Source of the DNA: Berghia stephanieae
Lineage: Eukaryota; Mollusca; Gastropoda; Nudibranchia; Aeolidiidae
DNA length: 64,000 bases
Assembly: GCA_034508935.3 (NCBI GenBank)
Contig: CM067447.1
Span: 36,427,348-36,491,347 of the forward strand
Direction of reading: 5' to 3'
The notes under the pieces were generated by a model, which had not been told where the DNA came from, did no database searches, and saw only the letters and a list, made by a program, of their open reading frames with translations. Position 1 is the first letter of the stretch; the number at the start of each line of letters is the position of its first letter. The position numbers were made by a program, and so were the translations under genes. Shown here one piece after another: positions 1-10,030 of this stretch.

Positions 1-218
1 AAACAATGTTTACTGGTTTATTTTGTCTCTTTAATTCAACATTCAAACAGACCTTGGTAAGAAAAATGAGCCTGCTTATAAGCAGAGTCCATTGGGTGAG
101 CATGCCTTAACAGTGTAAATTTATATATTGAAGATTCTTGTCCCCACCCTGAGGGCACTTAAAGCCAGATCAAATTTCAAACCAGAGTGCTTATCAACAG
201 AGTTAACTGTAATATTAA

Positions 219-234
219 TAAAATAATAATAATA

Positions 235-278
<44 letters not shown>

Positions 279-302
279 AATAATAATTATTATAATAATA
301 TA
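219..302. repeat. (AAT)n/(GAT)n microsatellite
   Basis: Compound trinucleotide tract of AATAAT, about sixteen GAT units and ATA units, just downstream of TUT1-like exon 5 in its intron. Confidence 0.95.
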
Positions 303-323
303 GGGCAATTTCTCAAATCTTAC

Positions 324-438
324 TTTCAAAGAAAGGAGAGAAGGTGCAGAAGAGATCTTTACAAATGTTTTCTCTGATTTCCAAATCATCCTTTGTCAAG
401 AGAAGATGTTCTGTCATGAAATTAAACTGCTGAGAAAT
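324..438 (-). CDS. TUT1: TUT1-like exon 5 (start of polymerase region)
   Basis: It begins after TTTTATTCAG, encodes 38 residues (ISQQFNFMTEHL, then TKDDLEIRENICKDLF, then CTFSPFFE) and ends at GTAAGA. Spacing and character match the helix preceding the HPFGS motif of TUT1. Later exons are outside the window. Confidence 0.72.
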
Positions 439-3400
439 CTGAATAAAAGATGAAAATGCACCAACCAAAAGCTAATGTTACGTGCGATATGTGGAAGAAA
501 CATGTAGTGAAAGTCAAACTAACATAAGTATTCATTTGATTCACATGCTAGGGTTGGTATGGATTCAACTATAATGCTACAGAGAGACTTTGTAATATAC
601 CATGGTGATATACTGACATTACAGTAAATTTTGTATAATTTCAGCCTTAGAGGAGTTTTTCTACTCTACAAGAGGAGAAGATAAGCTTACTTGTTCGTTT
701 TCGCCTTTAATAAATGACTTATATGATAAATTTTATAAACTAATATCCCAAAAAAAAAAAACCCCAAAAAAAAAGAAAATTTGAGTTTTCAACCTTTATT
801 GAGAAAATGCTGATAATTTTTTTTTCTTTTTATTTGGATGGTCTCTACTCAGTTGTGCTATTATATGACTCATTCTGAGATCACTGTAAAACATATAGAG
901 AATGTCATAAACTGTGAAAATACACAAAATAATTGTTCCTATTTATGCTGTTGAAAGTTATAATATTCGAAAATAATAATCATATTTGATTTCGATGAAT
1001 AATGTACGATGACATTGGATATTATTTGCATTTTGTATATTAATTGAAACTCTCAAATGTGTAAAGGTGGACATGTCAAATGAATTTTAATAGTGAAAAT
1101 TATATTACAAATCTCAACTATGATTTATCTATTAGATATTTAATAATTTGAAATAGTGATTTATATACTTAAAATGGTCAAATTAACAATGAATATTGTT
1201 CACATAACTTTTAAAAATTGTATCTATGCATGAAAGTTTCACAGAACATTTAAAGGTTTTTAAAGCCTATAAGCTCTTAAACGAAGTTGTCTGAAGTACT
1301 CAATCACACTAAAATTGTCAGGGTATCAAGAGCCAGAGGGAATTAAATTCTTAATAGAGAACATACTTACATCCTTTCTCTGATGGAGCATATCTCTGAT
1401 TGCTTCATGTTCATCTTTGGTTTTCTTCATTGTCTTTTCAACTTTCAGCTGCTTGTATTTGTATTCGTTACAGTAAAGTGCAGCTCCTTGTACCGGTGGT
1501 GGCTTTTCTTTAATGCATGTCGAGCTGATTCTCTGTTGTCAAATCTTACAAAGGCAAACTAAAGCAAAGAATGCAGAAATAAAAATTGAATTGGACATGT
1601 TACTTTTTGACAGGACAAAAAATAGGCAAGTGTACCAGTATCCACATCAATACTTTATATCAGAAAAGTGAGTGCAACAGGCACTTATGTTGATAACAAC
1701 GAGAAATGAAGTGAGTAGGAAATTGCCAGAAGACAACAGAGAATGAAAACGTCGCAGAGGCGATGGGGGCTCAAACCCGCGACCTTAGTGGTACGACAAC
1801 TCCGCCTGGCCAGGGAGATCGTGACTCTACTGTATGAGGTATCTACAACCCCTAAAGAAAGTCACTTCAAAGCTTAGTCTAACTAGATCCTTCTCTCCCC
1901 AACTTCTTGAGGGCACAGGTTCAATACACACAAGCACCGTGAAGTTAGTTGGCCAGCATTTAAGCTTAATAGCCAATATTCTAAACACAAACATGTAACA
2001 TGGAAACGATTGAGACACTGAGTATGCCCCGGTATTTAGGGTAACTTTTTAATTCAGAAAAGTGAGTGGAGCAGGCGATTATGTTGATAACAACAAGAAC
2101 TGAAGTGAGTATTCTGAATTAAAAGAGCATACTCAATGTCTCAGGGTAGTGATAATTTCCAAAGAAGGTCACAACCGTTATTAGATTGATTTTTTTCTGA
2201 ATCATTTCCATATTTGAATAGGCTGAAACTTTTATTATTTGTAACATGTAATGCAACCATCTGTATTAAAATGTCTGGTTTGTATCATTGTTTCATATCA
2301 ATAAAGATTATTACCCCAAAAAATAAACCAAAATGAAAACATAATCTCCGAAAAAAGCTAAAAATAATATTGAAAAATCATTTGCAAAACTTTTGGACAT
2401 GAGTATATATTTGATGGGTTATGGTTAAGCAGATTTCCAATTTATTCTGTAGGATACACTATACACTAATGGTTAATGGCACTGGATGCAAGCTATGGTA
2501 TTTTGAATGTTTTACAACTAACAGCATTTACAAGGAAGCTATATTTAAAGATGATATTGATTAAGTTTTGGCAATGGAGATCAGTCTGCTTTATAACTTT
2601 TTTTTTTTTTAAAGTGGAAGATATTTCTACCACAAATGTCTCGAGATTGATTTTTGACATTTTTATTATATACAAAACTTTTCCTCTTCACAATTTCCTG
2701 TCTTAAAACCATACCTTGTTTAAAAAAATGGGATAACAACCCCATTTTATCCACCTTTAAAAAAGTTTTTTTTTTTTACTTTAAGAAGTCTTAAAATTTA
2801 ACATAACAGAAGTAGGTCACAGGGCATAAAGGCACTAAATTTAGTGTGAGTGAGGTTAATACATGAAGGGAGAGGGAACCAAATGTAGTTCATGGCACCA
2901 CCAAGGTCATCCTTTAAATGACTGGAATTTTTCATACTCCTTGTAAGGTAATGTGGTAAAACAGTAATAGATTTTGATTGGTTGAAAATTTGACCTTATT
3001 TGTCCAGTTACCCCCTGGAATAACTGACTTATGATTCACAAAGACAAAGACGTTGGTGTGGTGTACAAAGCCCTGAACTGCATGTTATTTCTTTGAACAC
3101 CAGTCCAACTACTAATAATGATTATATAATAGTAAATTAGCTATATATCTCTCAACTTCCACGTAAGTGCTCAGCCTCAATTTACAATTTCATATGTCAT
3201 TCAAAATTTATTCACCGAATTCCCATCTATTTCAAGAAAACACTAATGCACACACAAACACATACACACAAACAAACATATTCATCTCCTACACTAACAT
3301 TAAAACCCTAAAGTCATTTGTAAGATTTTGCATTACAATAAAGTTTTGAAATTTCTGGCAATGAGCTGTGTTATAAGATATTCTCATATATTGAAATTGT

Positions 3401-6400
3401 CTTTACCTTTCAGAAGAGTGCAGTCCATAAGATAGGGCCACTTTAGAAGAAGATACTCTCGACCCCCCCCCCCCCCCCCCCCCAATGAAATTGGTTTTTT
3501 GAAAATTTTGCTATTCTTGATGAAATTTGACTTCATACCAAAAATCAGCTCAATCCGTGAAAATTAAGATAAAAGAAAAGAACATACCCCTTGTCCAAAA
3601 GTTATTCTGGATATCTTTCCATAGCTACTGAAATGTGATCTCAGTACACTTTCTTTATTTGCAAGAACTGTCGAAAAAAACAAACAAACAAATAAAATAA
3701 TCCAATATTAAAAAATCATTGACCACTTTATACATTGGCTTTGGTACTTACGTCGATTCATAGACAACAAAAAACATCAGCTACGACAATAAAGACATAA
3801 TTAACATCAAGAATCTCCTCCTGATGGAAACAAAAAGCAACACTAAAAATCTATCATTTTGACATTTGACTAAACATTTAATTTTTTCAGGGACTGATGG
3901 GTGGCAGAAAGGGATAAAAAAAATTTGTAAACAAGGAAAGATGTAACTGAATGGATGAAAGATGCCACGATTAAGGGTGGTGGAGGCAAAAAGGGGACAT
4001 GAAATTGGTTGCCACTATCAATGAGGATTGATTATCCGTGAAGGAAAAATAAGATCCTTTAGATTCCAGTTTCATAGATTTACTTCATATTGAGCTAATA
4101 TGGGTAAAGCAGATAGTTGGAACATTGAGGACATCTGGTTCTAACACAAGAACAGGAAACAGTCAACAATGGGTTGTATTTGTTAAACAACCAATCAAAA
4201 TGTGGTCAATTAGCTTTTTGAATGGTTTGGTGAAAACAAAAGTAGGACAAAGCTCCTGCAGTTAATTGCTTACAGAAAGCTTTTTGATGTCTTTATATAT
4301 TAAGCCTATGGGTGTATCCTTAATTTGTCACAAGCATTTCCTGACACAGTAATAGTTCCTGATTTGGTACACATTATCTTGATATTAAATAAAAACTTAA
4401 CTCGCAATTGTCAAAAACACATTATTGCTAGAGACATCAGCTATTTATTGCTAATTCTGATGATTTTATGAAAAGACAATAACAAACATTGCAGATACAT
4501 AATAGCAAAAATCAACATTAATTCTTCACAACTTTACGTGTTTGGTGCTTATAGAAAATATTCAAACAATGTGACATATCCTGACCAAACAGAAGGCAAC
4601 CAATATGACTGAGAAATCTTTCCTCTTATTGCATATAATATGATTCCAGGAATTTAATTTGCACAGTGTACCTCGACGGGTATACTTTCCATAGAAAAAG
4701 GGAATTTGGTTAAAACCAATAAAATGCTAAATAAGCTATGTGCCACCCTAAAGAGATTTTTAAAAATACATGTAAAGTAAAATGGTTTTTGAAGACCAGT
4801 GAATTTCTGACACTTTTTTCTTTTTTCAATAGAAGCCTAATTTGATTTACCTTGTACACCTGAAACAAAGATACTACACTCTGCATTATGCTTTTCCTGA
4901 GCAGCTGATTCGTTTCTCTTGTGTTTCCTGCCTTTTACATGACTGTCAAAAACAGGTTCTGAAAAAGAAGGAAATGATATCAAAATAAGGAAATAATTGA
5001 TAACAAAAGAAAAGTACACACAAAGTTATAAGAATGGTTCTATATAATAAAATCCAACTGATAAAGAATAAAAAATGATGAAAATAAACATTTGTAATTA
5101 TTAGGGAGATGATACTGCCCTATTTTCACTTCATGTATGCCATGGATTTAATTGTTGCACTGTTTGATCTACAACTTCTTAACATAGAATTTAAAGATGA
5201 AGTAATTAATAAAATTACTCCAAAAAAATTTGCTGAAATCCCACTCTAACATAACGGTCTTCTTAATTTATTTTTATTGTTTAAATCATGAATCATGCCT
5301 AGATTAATAAAAAAAAATTATGAAACTTATTTAATTGTTGCATTGTGTGATCTGCAACTTTTAAACATAGAATTTCAAGGTGAAGTAATTAATCAAATTA
5401 CTCAATTTTTTTTTTCTGAAATCCCACTCTAACACAATAGTCTTCTTAATTTATTTTTATCGTTTAAATCATGATTCACGCCTAGGTTAACACATAAATT
5501 ATGAAACACTTCGAGAAGTTTTCTTTTCTTCTTTTTGAAAATGAAATTCATAAGTGATTATGGTCATAATACATGCATAAATCTTGTTTTATCTGGTACC
5601 ATATATTCCATGTCCGGTCATAGAGTAAAAATGAAAGTGTATTAGTCATCAATAGGTCAGCAATTTAGGAAGCAATGACAATCTTTATGCGATATAAAGT
5701 CATTTTGTATGCAAACTTTTATGCATCTGTACTAAAACTAAAACAAAATGTAGTCTTTAGTACGTACTTTCTTATAACGTGAGCATTTATTTAGCGCAAT
5801 AGCAAATGAAACATGCTCCAAGCATCTTACAAGGGGTCCCCAGCCAACAGCAACACTTAACAAGTATGAGACATTTCATCTGTTAGGCGATATTACAATT
5901 CTCTATGCTGTTAACAGTCAGGTAATCATTTTACACATGAGTAAGGTGAAAGAATGTGAATAAAGAGCCTTTTCCAAGGACAACTATGCGCTGCTCAGAG
6001 CAGTACTGGAACCCTAGACCTTTTGACCCGAGAGTCATATCACTAGACCACATAGCCACACATACAGACTTGCGTTTCATTTTTGTCTGACTGTACTCCA
6101 GAATGGGAATGTTGCAAATATTTACATTACAATTGAACTACAATTGGTTGTTTCTTTGCTATTATTTCTATGGGTCTGACTGTCCTAACTCTCATCTCTA
6201 ATAATATCATCATCATTACTATACTGTTATCATTCTGTGGGTAATTTATTTTTCTTCAAATGGAATAAATTCTTAACGTGTATGGTTAGACTTTTTTTTA
6301 CTAGTCAATGAAATCTTTTCTATAATTTGATTTATTATATATGTCACAAAATGTTAACTCTAACTTTAGTAAAAACGTTTGATGGATATTGGGCCAGCTG

Positions 6401-6565
6401 TATTACAATTGAGTCACTTTTCACTTTAAAGAAAGAAAAAGAGATAAATGTACCACATTAAGCTATCCTATCAACAAATCTATAGTTTAAAAACTTACTT
6501 GATTTTAAATCGACATCGCAACATGAGCAATAGAAGTCATTTTTTGAAGGTGTGCATTTCTCCAT
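324..6565 (-). CDS. TUT1: TUT1-like terminal uridylyltransferase / speckle-targeted poly(A) polymerase, 5' part (five exons)
   Basis: Five minus-strand exons join in phase: 6565-6499, 4958-4851, 3667-3588, 1558-1371, 438-324, all with GT-AG borders. The start is the ATG at 6565. The product opens with a U1/matrin-type C2H2 finger (FYCSCCDVDL, then FDSHVKGRKHKRN) split across exons 1 and 2. An RRM follows, with RNP2-like CSIFVSGV at the end of exon 2, helix 1 in exon 3 and RNP1-like FAFVRF at the start of exon 4. Exon 5 (EIRENICKDLFCTFSPFFE) resembles the stretch just before the nucleotidyltransferase GS motif. Zinc finger, RRM, then polymerase is the known order of TUT1/Star-PAP, a nuclear enzyme that uridylates U6 snRNA and adenylates selected mRNAs. 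The catalytic core lies beyond the window edge. Exon 4 has a one-base frame anomaly. The main alternative is another zinc finger-RRM protein. Confidence 0.78.
439..1370. other. TUT1-like intron 4, no feature seen
   Basis: AT-rich intronic sequence with A and T homopolymers near 750-830. I see no coding, RNA or repeat signature. Confidence 0.6.
1371..1558 (-). CDS. TUT1: TUT1-like exon 4 (RNP1, RRM end, linker; one-base frame anomaly)
   Basis: The exon opens with RNP1 (FAFVRFDNRESARHALK) and the last RRM strand (HRYKELHFTV), then meets TGA in that frame. The downstream half reads well one base over (EYKYKQLKVEKTMKKTKDEH, then AIRDMLHQRKD) and enters exon 5 in phase. The exon is 188 nt, one short of a multiple of three, while both borders are phase 0. 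A missing base near the ACTGTAACGAATAC stretch would explain this. It could be an assembly error, a real allele, or an alternative donor at ACT|GTAACG. Confidence 0.75.
1645..2150 (-). repeat. Diverged copy of the tRNA-headed 398-bp repeat, with inverted junction
   Basis: On the minus strand this has the same order as the unit tandemly repeated at 17.8-19.0 kb: GCATACTCA..TGTCTCAATCG, a TTAAGC segment, a tRNA-like block with boxes near 1815-1765 (GGTCGCGGGTTTGAGCC), then the CATTCTCTGTTGTCTTCTGG tail. The segment CAGAAAAGTGAGTG occurs at both ends (about 1651 and 2056). A head-to-head switch lies near 2112-2115, where plus-orientation unit start (TTCTGAATTAAAAGAGCATA) follows. It is clearly older than the 17.8-kb copies and sits in TUT1-like intron 3. 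Confidence 0.72.
3463..3483. repeat. Poly(C) tract
   Basis: Uninterrupted run of 21 C. Similar C/G homopolymers occur near 7940, 13062, 13551, 52650 and 63030. Confidence 0.95.
3588..3667 (-). CDS. TUT1: TUT1-like exon 3 (RRM helix 1 to beta2)
   Basis: It encodes LANKESVLRSHFSSYGKISR and ITFGQG, the usual helix 1, loop and beta2 of an RRM. Acceptor TCGACAG and donor GTATGT. It ends in phase 0, so Gly runs straight into FAFVRF of exon 4. Confidence 0.8.
4851..4958 (-). CDS. TUT1: TUT1-like exon 2 (zinc-finger His pair, RRM beta1)
   Basis: Thirty-five full codons. It encodes FDSHVKGRKHKRN, with the zinc-binding His pair, a short Lys/Glu linker, and CSIFVSGVQ, the first RRM strand. The acceptor TTTTTCAG and donor GTAAAT are visible, and the phase fits both neighbours. 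Confidence 0.8.
5149..5492. repeat. Two-copy tandem duplication of about 180 bp
   Basis: The segment starting TTTAATTGTTGCACTGT at 5149 and ending in the CCTAGATTAA stretch near 5306 is repeated at about 5330-5490 (TTTAATTGTTGCATTGT to CCTAGGTTAA). The copies differ by scattered substitutions and small indels, so the duplication is not recent. It lies in TUT1-like intron 1. Confidence 0.85.
5780..6062 (-). repeat. SINE family A copy (tRNA-derived), diverged
   Basis: Minus-strand copy of a SINE seen several times here. The head has tRNA-like boxes (GTGGCTATGTGGTCTAGTGA, then GGTCTAGGGTTCCAG). The body includes a reverse-complement TGAGTAAGGTGAAAG-type segment. The tail ends in a GCGCTAAATAAATGCTC-like motif. 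Best intact relative: 13587-13880. Confidence 0.75.
6499..6565 (-). CDS. TUT1: TUT1-like exon 1 (initiator Met, first half of zinc finger)
   Basis: Twenty-two codons plus one base. It carries the Cys pair of the U1-type finger (FYCSCCDVDLKS). The donor GTAAGT follows directly, and the leftover A joins AA of exon 2 to give Lys. The ATG is the first in frame, 12 residues before the finger. Confidence 0.78.
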
Positions 6566-7250
6566 TGTGTAAAGCCAACCTGTCAGGTTTAAAAGTGTTA
6601 AAACATACAAAAATAATTTATATGAACAGATAAAAATTACCATCAGCTCAAAAAGTGAACTGTTCTTTCCTGAAAATAATTTTAAAGGCTCACAATATTA
6701 ATCAAACTGCTATCTACATCAAGAGATGATAAATTTTTGGCCTACAGGCTATGTTACTTGTTACTGTAACCTAGTGGTTATGCAGTTTATACATTATAGA
6801 CTCATGAATATCTAACAACTTGCAAAACATTCTATCTAAAAAAAGGAAAAATAGTAAATTTAAAATTAATTTGAAAAATTGCTTTCAGAGTTGATCACCA
6901 TCCTTGGTAATTGTAATATTTTATCTTTCTGTGATAAGATAACTTTTAAAAAACATAAAATGAAGATAGAAGATTGAGAGAGAAATATGGGTTAGGGAGA
7001 GAGACGGAGAAAGAAAGTAAAAGAGAGAGGGTTATGAATTGATTATCTATTTTTTTGTATCCAATCCCTACCCAACATCCATTATATTAATAATTAATCC
7101 AAGGACACCACTCGCCTTGTGTCACTTTTGACACTTGGTGGCACCTTGTCTAACTTGACGTCATAAAAATGCGAGCGTCACCAAATTGTATGCAACTGAG
7201 CACAGGTGTCAAAGTTTGACACAAGACATGATGATTGATTTTTTCATCCA
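6566..7250 (-). promoter_or_regulatory. Candidate upstream region of the TUT1-like gene, with CRE palindrome and dyad
   Basis: This lies 5' of the TUT1-like ATG. It holds a perfect TGACGTCA at 7156-7163 (CREB/ATF-type site) between two facing copies of a TGTGTCA..TTTTGACAC-like sequence (7118-7138 and 7204-7222). A GA-rich stretch lies at about 6974-7030. No TSS can be fixed from sequence; the facing copies could instead be ends of a small MITE. Confidence 0.3.
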
Positions 7251-7373
7251 TCTACCGTTTAGCGTGAGTGCTTTTCATATAAAAATGTTTGCCACTGCAA
7301 AAACAGCGGAACATTTCAAAGAAAATTACAAAATCCTGGAATTCCGCGGAAGATTATCATCACTGTATCAGTG

Positions 7374-7706
7374 TATCCAAAAAGGAGGAAATTGTATCTG
7401 TCTGTATCTGTATGGTTGGTGCTGAAGAAACCAATGGTCTGGTTGTATTTCAGCAGCGTCCTCATTGGGCACGGCCCATGTCAGTCGGGCCTTGAAATCG
7501 TTTAGGTGTGGTGCCATGATGACCAGTTCATCCAGCCCATTCCACTCCGAGATAGTTCTAATGAAGAAAGAATTTTTGTAGTTTTATGTTCTTGTCTGTG
7601 GGATTTTGAAGCAGTTCGAATTGTTTGTGGCGTTATGTGGTTGGCAAAAGTGAGTGCTCAGATTTTTCTTTTGTTTGGTCGTGGTGTGAAAAAGGAGTCT
7701 GCCTTT
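7374..7706 (-). mobile_element. LINE 3' end, RT C-terminal remnant (left part)
   Basis: Minus-strand translation gives NSFFIRTISEWNGLDELVIM and PHLNDFKARLTWAVP, the usual C-terminal tail of a CR1/Jockey-like RT polyprotein. A stop near 7374 closes the frame. The remnant continues at 9738 on the far side of a hAT insertion. Remaining frames are broken. Confidence 0.75.
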
Positions 7707-8956
7707 CAGGGACGGCTGGTAATAATGGGCAGGGTGGGCAAATACCAGCCTGTTTTTTTCAAGTTATAAGCTGTATTACCAGGTCCGAAATAATCTAATC
7801 TAAATTAGATAATTTCAAAAGTTACTACTTAAACTTGATACTTCGTACTGAAATCAATTTGTGTGTATTTTTTGATAGATTGCGAATGACCATGCACCCC
7901 GTAATGCATAAACCAGGATACGCTCCTGTTCTTTTTATCACCCCCCCCCCCCTCCCCTCCCCAACCACTCCACTCCGCCCACATCGTCATCGTCACGTCG
8001 CCTGACGGTGAACTAACTCCGATTTTTGCTGTCTGGCCTCTCTAGTACTAGGTCGGGCTAATTCAAATGAGCCCACCTTAATAACCAGTGAACACTGAAT
8101 AGAGCTTTTGGCAAACGAACTTTTTCTTATTTATTGCCTTACTTGTGCTGGTACCATTGATGTAATGACTTTGGGAAGGTTCCAGTATTGAATTAAATTT
8201 ATTAACTTACTAATATTATATCAATTTAGTATTAATTTGTGTTGTTTTTATATATTTGTTTATCCATTTAAATTATTTCTTTTTTTTTTCTCGTTTTCTT
8301 TAAGTACTTCTCAAAACTCATTTATTTAAATTGTTTTCTTATTTGTTTTTTGTTGTTTTTTTGTTTTTGTTTTTTAACAAATTAATTTGTTAGTTCTTTT
8401 TTTTATTATTCTTAAAGTAATTACCGCTGTATTTTTATTGCCAGACTAAATAATTTTGCAAAACAATGTAATTTTCTATTGTATTTCCTCTAATAAAACA
8501 AAACATTTTATTCAAAAGTCACGACTAAATAAATATTAATACAACCACCATTTTGGTTTTCTCAACAATTGAATTAGTATACGAGAAATACTCTTCTGAG
8601 TAAGGAGAGAGTTGAATTCTAAATTATAGAGGAAATAAAGACGTTTAAAGGAAGGGTGGGCAGATTCCGTACTTGCCCGTCCTGAAGCTAATACATACAT
8701 AAGATAGTTCGCGACGAAGAGGCGGGAAGCTAGGGGTTGGTTGGGGAAGGAGCATAGCACTCTTGTATAGATAGCATTGGGAAGGAGTAAAGATAACACG
8801 GTCGTTATTGTGATAGTATAACGAATGCATGAGGAGAGATTGATAACATTCTTTTGTCTTAATTGTATTGTGTGAATTATTGGCGAAAGCCTAAGATTAA
8901 ATAAACTTTGTAATATCGTATGGTGGTAACCATCATTGTCGACGACATCGTGGTTG

Positions 8957-8957
<1 letters not shown>

Positions 8958-9005
<48 letters not shown>

Positions 9006-9006
9006 T

Positions 9007-9054
<48 letters not shown>

Positions 9055-9235
9055 ATTAACAACAAGTACAACAATCGTCTCCACAACTATCATTCTAACC
9101 AACAGCACCACCAAAACCACTATCATAATTACATCCTCCCTCACCGCCTCGTCTTCCTCCTCCTCCTCCACCACCACCACCACCGCTACCACTATTCCAA
9201 CCACTACCACCACCGGCACAATCATTCTAACCACC
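8958..9235. repeat. Compound microsatellite (CAT)n-(AAC)n-(TCC/CAC)n
   Basis: About 16 CAT units to 9005, AAC units at about 9008-9054, then imperfect CCT- and CAC-rich runs to 9235. All long open frames across it come from these triplet runs. Confidence 0.95.
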
Positions 9236-9623
9236 AAGACAGCAGTAAAAATGATGCAATTTCAGCTCTGAATGAAACTCGAGTCATATCGCTGTTGTTG
9301 CTTCTCGATGAAAACTTTAAGGTTACTACATACTACTGAAAACCAGTAATGTAACAGAAATATTAATCTCGCCGTTGAGGGATTAAAGCATCTCTTTAAT
9401 TTTTCGAGTGAACGAAATGGACTTCTATTGTCAAGGTGTTGTCGCATTATGTCTCGTCGCTTTAGTTTTTAGTTGTATTCTCTTTCGTGATTATTTTTTG
9501 ATTACGTTTGGAATAATTAAAATCTACTGGTATTGTCATTTCATTGTGAATGTGATTATTTGTGGTTGAAATATTTTTTTTAAAGGTGAAAAAAAAATTA
9601 TAATTAAAAAAAATAAATAAATA

Positions 9624-9630
<7 letters not shown>

Positions 9631-9687
<57 letters not shown>
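9631..9687. repeat. (TA)n microsatellite
   Basis: An uninterrupted TA run of nearly 60 bp, inside the right end of the hAT at 7707-9737. Confidence 0.97.
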
Positions 9688-9689
<2 letters not shown>

Positions 9690-9737
9690 CCGGATCATCT
9701 TTGCCAAACCACTGTAAATAGGCTAGAACCGCCACTG

Positions 9738-10030
9738 CTGCCTTTATTGATGATATTTGATCTGTTATAATCTTGAACATGAATGACAGACGGGGGTCTT
9801 TTCTTCTTTGTTGGGGGCTGATGAGGTTTCTTTCTTCTAACATTTTTGTCATACGTCCTGGGGTTCTGCTCTTATAGTTCCCAGTTATGAACTGGGCGCC
9901 TTGTCTCTGGACTCTCTCAAGTTTTTGAATATCCTCTTTCAGGTAGGGGTCCCAAGCAACTGCTCCGTATTCCAATTGTGATCTCACAAGTGCGAGGTAG
10001 GCATTTTGTTTGCATCATTCCATGATATAG
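9738..10030 (-). mobile_element. LINE RT C-terminal remnant (right part)
   Basis: Minus-strand translation has RSQLEYGAVAWDPYLKEDIQ, LERVQRQGAQFITGNY and LISPQQRRKDPRLSFMFKI, a classic CR1/Jockey-like post-RT region. It is 5'-truncated near 10030 and continues at 7706 beyond the hAT. Confidence 0.85.

Larger units (their letters stand above)
7707..9737. mobile_element. Non-autonomous hAT transposon
   Basis: An exact 8-bp target duplication CTGCCTTT flanks it (7699-7706 and 9738-9745). The ends are imperfect TIRs: CAGGGACGGCT at the left and, on the minus strand, CAGTGGCGGTT at the right. The 8-bp duplication and CAG-start TIR are hAT hallmarks. The 2-kb interior has no transposase motif; it is T-rich and contains (CAT)n, (AAC)n, (CCT/CAC)n and (TA)n arrays. 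The insertion splits an antisense LINE whose halves lie directly on both sides. Confidence 0.85.

Noticed and set aside
7186-7769. Three plus-strand open frames (68-87 residues) that could be a gene divergent from the TUT1-like gene
   Set aside because: Most of the stretch is the complement of a LINE RT C-terminus on the minus strand (NSFFIRTISEWNGLDEL); the rest has no recognisable domain.
8536-9339. Long open frames on both strands (up to 233 residues) rich in Val, Asp, Ile, Asn or Thr
   Set aside because: They are translations of (CAT)n, (AAC)n and (CCT/CAC)n arrays in a non-autonomous hAT and lack any domain.
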